Below are positions 16,997 through 24,987 of a stretch of 33,563 bases of DNA, piece by piece (the first letter of the stretch is position 1; each line of letters opens with the position of its first letter). The translations under genes and the position numbers were made by a program. The notes beneath the pieces are model-generated. The model did not search any database and was not told where the DNA came from. It worked only from the letters and a program-made list of their open reading frames with translations. The stretch is from Planctomycetota bacterium. GTDB lineage: Bacteria; Planctomycetota; UBA1135; UBA2386. The stretch lies in contig JAEUHQ010000214.1 in the NCBI GenBank assembly GCA_016794565.1, forward strand, positions 1 to 33,563, written 5' to 3'.

Positions 16997-17078
16997 GGCC
17001 CCGCCAGTGTGGTCTCCGCAGTGCGGCTCGCCGGTGCGGCCCCGCCAGTGTGGTCTCCGCAGTGCGGCTCGCCGGTGC
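16997..17078. repeat. two exact tandem copies of a 41-bp unit
   Basis: Positions 16997-17037 and 17038-17078 are identical. Each unit begins GGCCCCGCCAGTGTGG, contains the dyad CCGCAGTGCGG and ends CGCCGGTGC. The sequence just before the first copy (GGTGGCCTCGGCGGTG) and after the second (GGCGCTCTCAGC) looks like decayed partial copies. The repeats start 7 bp from the stop codon of the AhpD-like gene. Two copies are too few for a CRISPR or VNTR call. Confidence 0.85.
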
Positions 17079-17085
17079 GGCGCTC

Positions 17086-17697
17086 TCAGCGCAGGCGTCC
17101 CATCCAGCCCTCGACGACGTCGGCGTCGTCGAACACGGTCGCCAGAACCTCGCGCAGCTCGTCGCGTGTCGCCCCGAGATGCATCGCACCGCGCCCGTGG
17201 CCCGCGAACTGGCGGCGCTGGTCCTGCGCGGCGAGCACACCCGCGGCCAGCATCTCGCGAACGCGGCCCGACAGGCCGGGGCGCGTCAGGATGCGGCCGT
17301 ACGCGGCCTCGAGCACGAAGTCGTGGAACTCGCCGTGGAAGGAGCGCAGCATCGCATGAACGGCCTTCTCGTTGCGGCCGTAGATCGCCGCGAACAGGGC
17401 CTGGCCGGCGGCGGTTTGTTCGGCGACCGGAAGGGCGCCGCCGCGCGGCGCGGTGTCGGTCGGCCATGCTTCCGCGAGGGTCTCGAACGCCGACACGACG
17501 CGGGGGAACCCCGCGAACAGGACCGCCTGCAGGAGTGTCTCCTCGAAGTCCTCGCGGCGTTGACCGCGCAGTTTGCCTCGCCGCGCCGCTTCGGCGAGCG
17601 TCGCCTGGTCGCCGCGCCACGCCGCCACGAGCGTCAGCACGAGCAGGCGGAGCTCGGCGGGCAGTCCGCCGCGGGCGAGCAGATCGTCGATGCGCAT
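17086..17697 (-). CDS. AhpD/carboxymuconolactone decarboxylase-like protein without cysteines
   Basis: 203 residues with two CMD-like helical repeats. The first is around 'LRLLVLTLVAAWRGDQATLAEAARRG' and 'EDFEETLLQAVLFAGFPRVVSAFE'; the second is 'SGRVREMLAAGVLAAQDQRRQFAGHGRGAMHLGATRDELREVL'. The second matches the carboxymuconolactone decarboxylase pattern. AhpD peroxidases need a CxxC pair, and this protein has no cysteine at all, so it cannot be a thiol peroxidase. Gamma-carboxymuconolactone decarboxylases also lack the pair, but no other genes for aromatic degradation are visible. The enzymatic role is therefore open. It follows the HDOD gene by 24 bp on the same strand. Confidence 0.8.
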   Translation of the reverse strand: MRIDDLLARGGLPAELRLLVLTLVAAWRGDQATLAEAARRGKLRGQRREDFEETLLQAVLFAGFPRVVSAFETLAEAWPTDTAPRGGALPVAEQTAAGQALFAAIYGRNEKAVHAMLRSFHGEFHDFVLEAAYGRILTRPGLSGRVREMLAAGVLAAQDQRRQFAGHGRGAMHLGATRDELREVLATVFDDADVVEGWMGRLR

Positions 17698-17721
17698 GCC
17701 GCGAAGGCTACGCCGCCGCGG

Positions 17722-18570
17722 TCAGTTCTCCATGCGTGCCGCGCGCGTCGCCTCGAGCACTTCGGTCATCTGCGCCGGATCCAGGCCGAGGGCCAGCATC
17801 GTGTCGCTGTCGCACACATCGCCGATGTAGCCGCCGTTCGAGCCGTCGGCCGCTCTGTGCGCGAACGTGTTCGCTGCCTTGACGAGGAAGCCGCGCGCCC
17901 AGTCCTCGGCGTTCGTCGCCGGGCTGTGGTGGTACATCACCGCGGCCTGCACGTTCGGCGCGAGTTTCCATCGGTTGGCCAGAAGGCCGCCCACGTGCGC
18001 GTGGTTGAAACCGAACGTCTCGCCCTCCGCCTTGGCGAGCGGGACCTTCGACTTCGAGGCGAGTCGCAGCGCTTCGCCGAAGCGGTCGGACTGGCTGTCG
18101 ATGAGGATCAGCTTGCCGATGTCGTGGATGAGCCCGCAGGTGTACGCATCGTCCTTGCCGAGACCGGCGCCGACCGGGGAGCGCTCGGCGATCATCCGGC
18201 ACGCGATCGCCGTCTTGAAGCTGTGGTCCCAGAGCCACTTCGCGTCGAAGCCCGCGATGTCGGAGGTCTTGCCGAACGTCTGGATCACCGTCGCCTGGAC
18301 GACGAGGTTCTTGATGACCTTGAGGCCGAGGATCGAGCAGGCGAGGTTGATGTTCGAGACGGGGTTCTTCAGCCCGTAGAAGCTGCTGTTCACGAGGCGC
18401 AGGACGCGCGTCGCGATCGCCGGATCCTTCTCGATGACTGCGGCCGCTTGCTTCGCGGAGCCGTCCGGCGAGTTGAAGATCGCGGTGATCTCCGTCAACA
18501 CCGTCGGGATGGTCGGGATGTTGACGGTCCCGTCGATGAGATCTTCGAGTTCGGCGGAAGTGCTGATCAT
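17722..18570 (-). CDS. HDOD domain signalling protein
   Basis: 282 residues, almost entirely one HDOD domain: 'IPTIPTVLTEITAIFNSPDGSAKQAAAVIEKDPAIATRVLRLVNSSFYG', then 'ILGLKVIKNLVVQATVI', 'LWDHSFKTAIACRMIAER' and 'CGLIHDIGKLILI' (H149-D150), and 'HAHVGGLLANRWKL'. HDOD proteins are HD-superfamily relatives that usually lack phosphodiesterase activity and act as regulatory or scaffold modules in two-component, c-di-GMP or stress signalling. Here the HD dyad in 'HDIGK' is kept, so hydrolase activity is not excluded. No GGDEF, EAL or receiver domain is fused. The lipoyl-protein gene lies 55 bp upstream. The client pathway cannot be read. Confidence 0.9.
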   Translation of the reverse strand: MISTSAELEDLIDGTVNIPTIPTVLTEITAIFNSPDGSAKQAAAVIEKDPAIATRVLRLVNSSFYGLKNPVSNINLACSILGLKVIKNLVVQATVIQTFGKTSDIAGFDAKWLWDHSFKTAIACRMIAERSPVGAGLGKDDAYTCGLIHDIGKLILIDSQSDRFGEALRLASKSKVPLAKAEGETFGFNHAHVGGLLANRWKLAPNVQAAVMYHHSPATNAEDWARGFLVKAANTFAHRAADGSNGGYIGDVCDSDTMLALGLDPAQMTEVLEATRAARMEN

Positions 18571-18625
18571 CGTGGAGCGCCCCGGTCCTTTTCGTCGCCG
18601 CCGCGCGCCGACTTGATCGGGATCG

Positions 18626-19378
18626 TCAGCGCCGTCGCAGGAACGACGCGTCGCGGTAGCGACCGGCCGACAGCGCGGTGGCCAGGGCACGCTCTTCGTC
18701 CGTCAGTCGCGACGCTCGCGGGGCGAGACGGAGCGCATGCGTGAACTCCCTGACGAGCGCGTCGCGCAGTTCGGCCGCGGCGTCCTCGTCGGCGCGTGTG
18801 TCTGCGACGGCGGCGACGAACGGTGTGAGGGAAGGACGCTTCAGCACGATCGAACCGTGGTGCAGGATCCTCGGTCGCGGAGAGGCGATCCGGCGTTGCG
18901 CGGAACCGAGCAACTTCCCTCTCGGCGTGACGACGTCGCCGCCGCCGGGCTCCGCGAAGCACCACCGCGCCTCAGGCCGCGGGCTCGCCGGCGCTCCGCC
19001 GACGACGTGCGCATCGGCCACGCCGACCGACTGCAGCGCCCGGACGGCGGCGTCGTGCAGAGCGCGGTAGCTCGCGTCGATTCGGGGCAGCAGGGCCGGG
19101 TCACAGGTCAGTGCGAACGTGACCTCGTCGCCGTGGTGGATCGCTCCGCCGCCGGTCAGGCGGCGTACGATCGGTGTCTCCGCGGGCAGGTCGGCGAAGT
19201 CGGCGAAGCGCTGGAAGTAGCCGAGCGACACCGCGTGCGGAGACCAGCCATAGAGCCTCAGAGCAGCTCCTCGACCCACTGACAGGAGGGCCTCGTCGAC
19301 GGCCATGTTCCAGGCCGCGTCGGCGGGCACGTCGATCAGGACGCGCAGTTGCCCGGCTTGCGCGGCGGATCGCCGCAC
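18626..19378 (-). CDS. lipoate-protein ligase / octanoyltransferase (LipM/LplA family)
   Basis: 250 residues of the BPL/LPL fold. Diagnostic segments are 'NMAVDEALL', the acyl-adenylate or acyl-binding 'RRLTGGGAIHHGDEVTF' (72-88), and 'WCFAEPGGGDVVTPRGKLLGSAQRR' with C140 and K155. The Cys plus 'GSAQRR' arrangement is that of LipM octanoyltransferases, whereas LplA ligases use the Lys; sequence alone leaves both open. It would attach octanoate or lipoate to the lysine of GcvH. Its GTG start lies 7 bp after the gcvH stop, and the gcvT-gcvH-ligase order is a strong functional argument. The C-terminal part is short, with no LplA accessory domain. Confidence 0.88.
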   Translation of the reverse strand: MRRSAAQAGQLRVLIDVPADAAWNMAVDEALLSVGRGAALRLYGWSPHAVSLGYFQRFADFADLPAETPIVRRLTGGGAIHHGDEVTFALTCDPALLPRIDASYRALHDAAVRALQSVGVADAHVVGGAPASPRPEARWCFAEPGGGDVVTPRGKLLGSAQRRIASPRPRILHHGSIVLKRPSLTPFVAAVADTRADEDAAAELRDALVREFTHALRLAPRASRLTDEERALATALSAGRYRDASFLRRR

Positions 19379-19385
19379 GGTGCGG

Positions 19386-19763
19386 TCAGCCCTCGGCCTT
19401 GCAGTGCGCGTCGTAGGCCGCGACGTCGAGCATGTCCGGCGACTTGGCGGTGAACTTCACCTTGATCATCCAGGCCTTGCCGAACGGCTCCTTCGCGAGC
19501 CACTCGAGGTTGTCGGGCAGGTCCTTGTTGACGTCCACGACTTCGCCGCTCACCGGCGAATACAGGCTGCTCACGGCCTTCACCGACTCGATCTCGCCGA
19601 AGCTCTCGCCGACCGTCACGGACGAACCCTTGCGCGGCAGGTCGAGGAACACGAGGTCGCTGAGATGGGACACCGCGTAGTCGGAGATGCCGATCGTGGC
19701 GACTCCATTCTCGATCATGCACCACTCGTGGCTCTTCAGGTAATGGCAGTTCTTGGGACGCAT
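19386..19763 (-). CDS. gcvH: glycine cleavage system H protein
   Basis: 125 residues, the normal size. GcvH is the lipoyl shuttle of the glycine cleavage system, carrying the aminomethyl group between P, T and L proteins. The lipoylation motif is 'GEIESVKAVSSLYSPVSGEV', with K62 as the lipoyl-lysine; flanking strands 'GVATIGISDYAVSHLSDLVFLDLP' and 'NKDLPDNLEWLAKEPFGKAWMIKVK' are canonical. The C-terminal tail is slightly diverged ('YDAHCKAEG'). It is 61 bp downstream of gcvT and followed closely by a lipoylation enzyme gene. gcvP and the L protein gene are not in the window. Confidence 0.96.
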   Translation of the reverse strand: MRPKNCHYLKSHEWCMIENGVATIGISDYAVSHLSDLVFLDLPRKGSSVTVGESFGEIESVKAVSSLYSPVSGEVVDVNKDLPDNLEWLAKEPFGKAWMIKVKFTAKSPDMLDVAAYDAHCKAEG

Positions 19764-19824
19764 TGCGTTGTCTCGAATCGCGGGTCGGGGCGGACGGCGC
19801 GTTGCTGCGGTTGGTGGGAGAGGG

Positions 19825-20916
19825 TCAGCGAGATCGCTTGTAGAACGGCATCGGAACCACGACGCACGGCTCGCCCTTGTCGCGAACGAGGAACTCGAGC
19901 TTCGTACCCGGCACCGCGAGGTCGGCGCGAAGGTAGGCGGTCGCGATGTTCGTGTCCAACGTCGGCGAGATGTTGCCCGAGCAGACGTGGCCGACTTGCT
20001 TGCCGCCGAGCACGAGTGCGTAGCCCTGCCGGGGGCAGCGCTTGCTGTCGCTCGTGAGGCCGACGAGCTTGCGCCCCGTTCCGCCGGCTGCGACGACCTT
20101 CTCGATGGCGGCTCGGCCGACGAAGTCGTGGTTCGTCTTCACGGCCCAGTCGAGCCCGGCCTCGATCGGATTCGTCGTCTCGTCGATCTCGTGACCGTAG
20201 AGCGGCATGCCCGCTTCGTGGCGCAACGTGTCGCGGGCTCCGAGGCCGATGGGGGTGAGGCCTTCGCCTTTCCCCGACTCGAGGAACAGCTCCCACACCT
20301 TCTTCTCGTGCCCCTTCGGGACGTAGATCTCGAAGCCGTCTTCGCCCGTGTAGCCCGTGCGAGAGATGGTCATCGGCATGCCGGCGACGGTGGTGTCCAT
20401 CCACCCGTAGTACTTGAGCGATGCCAGATCGCCCGCGCAGAAGCGCTGGGTGATCTGCTGCGACAGCGGGCCCTGGATCGCGATCATCCCGTGGGTGTGG
20501 GTGCAGTCCTCGACGACGACGTCGAACGCGGCCGCCACCGAACGCATGATGCCGAGGTCGCGCGCCGTGTTGCCCGCGTTGACGACGACGAAGAACCCGT
20601 CGTTCTTCGGGTTGCGGTAGACGAGGATGTCGTCCTGCGTGAGGCCCTTCTCGTCGAGGATCATCGCATAGCGGATCCGGCCGGGCGGGATGGCGGCGAC
20701 GTCGTTCGTCTGCAGCCGCTGCAGGAACGCTTCCGCCTGCCGCCCGTGCACCTTGACGCGCCCCATGTGGCCGAGGTCGAAGAGGCCGGCCTTGGTGCGC
20801 ACGGTGCGCGCCTCGTCGAGGATCGGGCGGTACTGGACGGGCATGTTCCAGCCGCCGAACGGCACCATGCGGGCGCCGAGAGCGACGTGGATCGATTCGA
20901 GTGCGGTTGCTTGCAT
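19825..20916 (-). CDS. gcvT: aminomethyltransferase, glycine cleavage system T protein
   Basis: 363 residues, as expected for GcvT, which transfers the methylene of the GcvH-bound aminomethyl group to tetrahydrofolate and releases ammonia. Landmarks: 'MVPFGGWNMPVQY' near the N-terminus, 'GLFDLGHMGRV' (the usual DxSHMG with Gly in place of Ser), 'GRIRYAMILDEKGLTQDDILVYR', 'MIAIQGP', 'ISRTGYTGEDGFEIYVP' and 'GLGARDTLRHEAGMPLYGHEID'. The C-terminal barrel has 'GHVCSGNISPTLDTNIATAYL'. The ATG at 20916 precedes 'QATALESIHVALGARMVPF', the normal family start. It leads the gcvT-gcvH-lipoyl enzyme run. Confidence 0.96.
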   Translation of the reverse strand: MQATALESIHVALGARMVPFGGWNMPVQYRPILDEARTVRTKAGLFDLGHMGRVKVHGRQAEAFLQRLQTNDVAAIPPGRIRYAMILDEKGLTQDDILVYRNPKNDGFFVVVNAGNTARDLGIMRSVAAAFDVVVEDCTHTHGMIAIQGPLSQQITQRFCAGDLASLKYYGWMDTTVAGMPMTISRTGYTGEDGFEIYVPKGHEKKVWELFLESGKGEGLTPIGLGARDTLRHEAGMPLYGHEIDETTNPIEAGLDWAVKTNHDFVGRAAIEKVVAAGGTGRKLVGLTSDSKRCPRQGYALVLGGKQVGHVCSGNISPTLDTNIATAYLRADLAVPGTKLEFLVRDKGEPCVVVPMPFYKRSR

Positions 20917-21010
20917 GGCTGCGGGGGTGCGGAGTCTATCCACGCGCCACTCGCTGCCGTCGCGCATTTCCGGCCGCGGCGCCGGTGACGCCGCGCCCGA
21001 TCCCGATGGA

Positions 21011-21604
21011 TCAGCCCGACAGCTTCCGCGCCAGTTCGTCGAGGTCGCACCGCGCGACGTCGCGCGCGGCGATCGGGCCCAGTTCGCGGAAGCGACGTCG
21101 TTCGGCCGCGGAGCCGCAGTCGTCCTTCGCGCGCTCGAGGCGGGTCTCGCCGTCACAAGCCGGCTGCGACGCGGCCTCGGCGCGAGCGTCGAACGCGGCC
21201 TGCAGCGCGTCGCCGAGTTCCGGTGCCGAATCGCCGCGCGTCGTTCGACTGCCCGTCGAGAACGGCCGCAGCGAACGCCACGTCGCGCGATCTCCGTTCT
21301 CGTCGAAGTCCGTCCCCGCGAGCCGCGGCTCGAAGAGTTCGAACGGATGGCGCAGTCGCGCGAAGCGGAGAGGATCGGCCCGCCGTGCGTGCTCGAACTC
21401 TCGGCGCCATCCGGCGTAGTCACCGAGAGCGAACGAGATGCGCCCGAGGTGCACGTAGGCCGAGAAGTCGCCGTCGCGCAGCACCAGGACTCGTTCGTAG
21501 TGGCGGCGCGCCGGGGTCATCCAGCCGAGCCGGTACGCCGACCACCCGCACAGCGAGTGCCATCGCGCGGACAGCGATCGGATCAAGCGGCCGACGAAAC
21601 CCAT
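21011..21604 (-). CDS. small TPR-like protein of unknown function
   Basis: 197 residues, cytoplasmic by appearance (no signal peptide). Residues about 20-80 form one or two TPR-like helix pairs ('GWMTPARRHYERVLVLRDGDFSAYVHLGRISFALGDYAGWRREFEHARRADP'). The rest is charged and acidic-basic mixed ('DGETRLERAKDDCGSAAERRRFRELGPIAARDVARCDLDELARKL') with no recognisable motif. It is divergent from the DUF4388 gene, with 161 bp between, and 94 bp upstream of gcvT. No function can be proposed beyond protein-protein interaction through the TPR region. Confidence 0.65.
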   Translation of the reverse strand: MGFVGRLIRSLSARWHSLCGWSAYRLGWMTPARRHYERVLVLRDGDFSAYVHLGRISFALGDYAGWRREFEHARRADPLRFARLRHPFELFEPRLAGTDFDENGDRATWRSLRPFSTGSRTTRGDSAPELGDALQAAFDARAEAASQPACDGETRLERAKDDCGSAAERRRFRELGPIAARDVARCDLDELARKLSG

Positions 21605-21655
21605 GGGGCGGGCAGAGTACGGCCGCGCCGCGGCGACGGCAAGACACCGGGGGTC

Positions 21656-21701
21656 GGGACGTTTCCCCCGTGCCGTGCAGGTTTCTGGCATCCCCTCAGG
21701 G
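21656..21701 (+). promoter_or_regulatory. shared upstream element, copy A (before the DUF4388 receptor gene)
   Basis: The order is GGGA-CGTT-TCCC (dyad, 21656-21667), then 12 bases, GGTTTCTGG (21680-21688), then CTCAGGG (21695-21701). A second copy with the same order and nearly the same spacing occurs at 26475-26520, before the GTPase gene. It lies 65 bp before the ATG in the divergent intergenic region. It could be a promoter plus operator or a binding site for a dedicated regulator; it does not match the sigma-54 consensus. Confidence 0.55.
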
Positions 21702-21765
21702 TGCCCTCGGGCCCGGTTCGATAGGGCCGTTCGGATTCGGCTAACCACACGACCGCACGAACACC

Positions 21766-24700
21766 ATGGCACTACGAGGGGATCTGGCGAGTGTAGACCT
21801 GGCGCAGGTGTTCCAGATGCTCGCTCTCAACAAGAAGGTCGGCCTGCTGAGCATCCAGTCTGCCAAGTCCTGGAAGGTCCTCTACTTCGACAACCGCGGC
21901 GTCACCGTCCATCACAACATCCATCGGGTGCTGGACCGGGTGGTTGCCGGTCTCGTTCGCGCGGGGCGCCTCACCGACAGCGCCGTCGACGAAGTTCGTG
22001 ACCACGCGGCGCGCATGGGGCAGCCGTTGACGGACAGCCTCCTCGCCGGCGGCTACCTCGCGGCGAACGAACTCGCGGACCAGTACCGGATCGAACTCGA
22101 GGAGGAGATCTACGACCTCTTCTTCTGCCGTGATGCGCGCTTCGAGTTCCACGAGGGCACGACGAAGATCGAAGGGCGCGACGGCGCGATCGACGAGCGT
22201 TTCTTCTTCAACTGCGACAGCGTGATCATGGAAGCCGCTCGTCGCATCGACGAGTGGGCGTACATCAGCGAGCGGATTCCGACGACCGCGGAAGTGCTGG
22301 TCGCGACCGCCGCCACGATCGACGGGGAGGAGTACGGCGCCGACGGCGTCGCGGTGTTCGAACTGCTCGACGGGCGCCGCAACATCGCGCGCATCGTGGA
22401 GACCACGGGGCTGTCGACCTTCCAGGTCTGCAAGTCCCTGAGCCAGATGCTCGACGCCGGGCTCATCGCGCCGGTCGCGGCAGAGGAACTCCTGCCCCTC
22501 GCGGCGGAGTGCATGACCACCGGCCGGCTGCAGGACGCGATCAGCCTCTACGAGCGCGCGGTCACGCTGGGCGTCGGCATTCCGCAGGTCCATTCGCTCG
22601 CGGCGACGGCGTATCAGGCGGCCGAAGAGTACGAGAACGCGGTCTACCACCTCGAGTGCGAGGCGGAGCATCGGCTCGGCTCGGGCGACTCGAAGGGCGC
22701 CGCGCAGAAGCTGTTCGAAGCGAAGCAGGTGTTGCCGACGAACCTTCGTGCCCGCGAGCGGCTCGTCGAACTGACCCTCGGGGTCCAGGGCGTCGCCGTT
22801 CCCGGCTTCGACCCCCTGGCGGAGGGCAAGGAGCTGGTCGACCTGCTCATCGAGTTCGGCGACATCCAGCGCGTGCGCGGACTGCTCGAGCGTCTGCTGC
22901 TCGTCGAGCCCAACGATCCGGATCTCAAGAAGGCACTCGTCAACGTGCACGTGAAGGCCGGTGACCAGAAGCGCGTCGCCGAGCTCTACGAATCGATCGC
23001 CGACGACCTCGTTCGTCAGAGCAAGCCGCTCGAGGCCGTTGCGTACCTGCAGAAGGTCCTGCTGATCGATCGCAGCCGCTCCGACGTGTCCGAGCGCGTG
23101 CGCAAGCTGTACGAGTTCGACGAGCGTGTCCGCCGGCGCGGTCGCAACCTCGGGATCCTCGCGGTCGCCTTCTGCATGCTGCTCGTCCTGGGCGTCGGCT
23201 ACTGGTTCTACAACCAGCGCGCCGAGGAGGAGTTCACGAAGATCGACGCGCGCGAACTCGTGGCCCACGAGGACTTCGCCGGTGCATCGGCGCTGTACCA
23301 GGACTTCGCCAGCAAGCACCCCCTGACCACCGCGGTGGCCAAGGCGGAGGGCGAGCTCCAGCAGATCGAAGCGGCGCGGCTGCGCTTCGAAGCGCGCCGC
23401 GAGTCGGAGCGCGCGAGTCGGCAACGCGACCTGGAGCGCGCGCGCGAGGAGTACAAGGCGGCGTGGGCGAAACACCGAGAGCTGTTCCTGGCCGGGCACC
23501 CGGAGGACTCGATGGTGTCGCTGAACCGTGTGCGTGAACTGCTCGCGTCAGCGGCCGCGGCCGAGGACGTGGCGTGGGCGCTGGAGAACCAGGTCGAGCG
23601 CACATGGGTCAAGCTGCGCGACCACCTGGCCGAAGCGCGGCGGCTCGCCGAGTCCTACGACGCTTTGATGGCCGAAGGGAAGTGGCAGGACGCCCGCGAA
23701 CTCGCTCTGCGTCTCCATTCGGAGTTCGACAGCACGCAGGACGCGCGGCGAGTCCGGGTTCCGGTGATGGTGGACACGCGCCCGTCCGGTGCCGCTCTCG
23801 TGCGCAACGGCGTGCCGATGGAGCGCGTCGTGGACGGGAAGAGCGAGGTGCTCCGAACGCCGAGTCTCGTGCTCGTGCCATTCGCGGAGAGGCTCTCCCT
23901 GGTCGCGATGCTGGACGGCTTCACGCCGCGCGATCTCGCGATCGACGGCAAGACGGCGGCGCGAATGGAGACCGTGCTCGAGGTGATCGCGCATCGACGG
24001 ATCACGTTCCCCACTGCCGTCCAGACCGGCGTCGGAATCGGCGAGGGTTGGATCGCGGTCGGGTTGCGCGGCGGCCGGCTCGGCGTCGCGCGGTCGGACG
24101 GGACGTCGGTGCGAGCGATCGAGATGGCCGGGTTGAAGGCCGTCGACTCGACGCCGGTGGTTCAGAACGGCCGGATCTTCTTCACGACGAACGAGAACAC
24201 GCTCGAGTGCGTGCCGATCGACACGTCGCTCGGCGTCGCGCCGTGGACCGTCGCCGTGCGCAACGGCTTCGCGACCGAACTGATGGTCGGCGAGGGGCGA
24301 CTCGCGTGTGTCGATCGGGAGAACGTGCTGAGCTGCTGGGAGCAGGCGTCAGGGGCGCTGGTCTGGTCCGTTTCGCTCGACGCGACTCCGTCCGGGCCGC
24401 CGACGATCGATCGCCGCCAGGTCAGCATCGGCACGGTCGACGGTCGCGCCTTGCGCTTCGACGCGACGGATGGCAAGCCGGGCGATGTTCTTCGGAGCGA
24501 GAGCCCGCTGACGACGCGCATCCTCGCCGATCGCGGCGTGCTCTACTTCGGAAGCGCCGACGCCTCGATCAAGGCCGTGACCACGGAGGGCCGTGTGTTG
24601 TGGTCGGCGCCGATGGGGCGGAACCTCGCCGACGGCGAGCTCGCGTTGTCGGCCAAGTGGGTGTTGGCGATCGATCGGGACGGCAGCCTCGTGGCCATCG

Positions 24701-24972
24701 ATCGGAGTTCGGGCGCGGTGACGGCCAAGTTGCCACTGCAAGGGACACCGCAGCGCGGTCTGCACGTGCAGGGTCCGCGTGTGCTGCTGCAACTCCGCCG
24801 CAAGCGCGAGCGATCGCAGCCGGCGCACGACGTGCTGCAGGCGGTCCAGGCCGACCAGCTCGTGTTGCAGTGGGAGTACGCCGATCAGGGGTATGCGCCG
24901 GGTGCTGCGAGCGCGGACGACTTCCTGGTCGCCCTGCCGGCGGCCGGCGGGGAAGTGATCCTGTTCCGCTGA
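21766..24972 (+). CDS. DUF4388-TPR-transmembrane-PEGA-beta-propeller receptor-like protein
   Basis: 1068 residues in clear segments. An N-terminal DUF4388 domain (about 5-135: 'GDLASVDLAQVFQMLALNKKVGLLSI', 'LYFDNRGVTVH') is followed by a winged-helix-like piece (about 200-240, 'IARIVETTGLSTFQVCKSLSQMLDAGLI') and TPR-like helices (about 245-450). One membrane helix lies at about 460-482. A coiled coil (about 525-570) leads to a PEGA domain (about 665-745, 'VMVDTRPSGAALVRNG'), and a PQQ/quinoprotein-like beta-propeller (about 750-1068) has repeats such as 'GRIFFTTNENTLECV' and 'GVLYFGSADASIKAVT'. Topology puts the propeller outside and DUF4388 inside. It heads the run that includes roadblock and MglA genes, whose partners are typical for DUF4388. 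Ligand and output are inferred, not shown. Confidence 0.88.
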   Translation: MALRGDLASVDLAQVFQMLALNKKVGLLSIQSAKSWKVLYFDNRGVTVHHNIHRVLDRVVAGLVRAGRLTDSAVDEVRDHAARMGQPLTDSLLAGGYLAANELADQYRIELEEEIYDLFFCRDARFEFHEGTTKIEGRDGAIDERFFFNCDSVIMEAARRIDEWAYISERIPTTAEVLVATAATIDGEEYGADGVAVFELLDGRRNIARIVETTGLSTFQVCKSLSQMLDAGLIAPVAAEELLPLAAECMTTGRLQDAISLYERAVTLGVGIPQVHSLAATAYQAAEEYENAVYHLECEAEHRLGSGDSKGAAQKLFEAKQVLPTNLRARERLVELTLGVQGVAVPGFDPLAEGKELVDLLIEFGDIQRVRGLLERLLLVEPNDPDLKKALVNVHVKAGDQKRVAELYESIADDLVRQSKPLEAVAYLQKVLLIDRSRSDVSERVRKLYEFDERVRRRGRNLGILAVAFCMLLVLGVGYWFYNQRAEEEFTKIDARELVAHEDFAGASALYQDFASKHPLTTAVAKAEGELQQIEAARLRFEARRESERASRQRDLERAREEYKAAWAKHRELFLAGHPEDSMVSLNRVRELLASAAAAEDVAWALENQVERTWVKLRDHLAEARRLAESYDALMAEGKWQDARELALRLHSEFDSTQDARRVRVPVMVDTRPSGAALVRNGVPMERVVDGKSEVLRTPSLVLVPFAERLSLVAMLDGFTPRDLAIDGKTAARMETVLEVIAHRRITFPTAVQTGVGIGEGWIAVGLRGGRLGVARSDGTSVRAIEMAGLKAVDSTPVVQNGRIFFTTNENTLECVPIDTSLGVAPWTVAVRNGFATELMVGEGRLACVDRENVLSCWEQASGALVWSVSLDATPSGPPTIDRRQVSIGTVDGRALRFDATDGKPGDVLRSESPLTTRILADRGVLYFGSADASIKAVTTEGRVLWSAPMGRNLADGELALSAKWVLAIDRDGSLVAIDRSSGAVTAKLPLQGTPQRGLHVQGPRVLLQLRRKRERSQPAHDVLQAVQADQLVLQWEYADQGYAPGAASADDFLVALPAAGGEVILFR

Positions 24973-24987
24973 GGGCTCGGAGACGAC

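Noticed and set aside
16997..17078. Possible CRISPR or short repeat array.
   Set aside because: Only two directly abutting copies with no spacers and no cas genes.
16748..17620. Minus-strand open frame of 290 codons through the tandem repeats.
   Set aside because: Composition is Arg/Pro-rich with repeat-derived text, and it overlaps the real AhpD-like gene in another frame.
21685..21705. Sigma-54 promoter candidate (CTGGCAT...).
   Set aside because: GG is not followed by GC at the required 10-base spacing.
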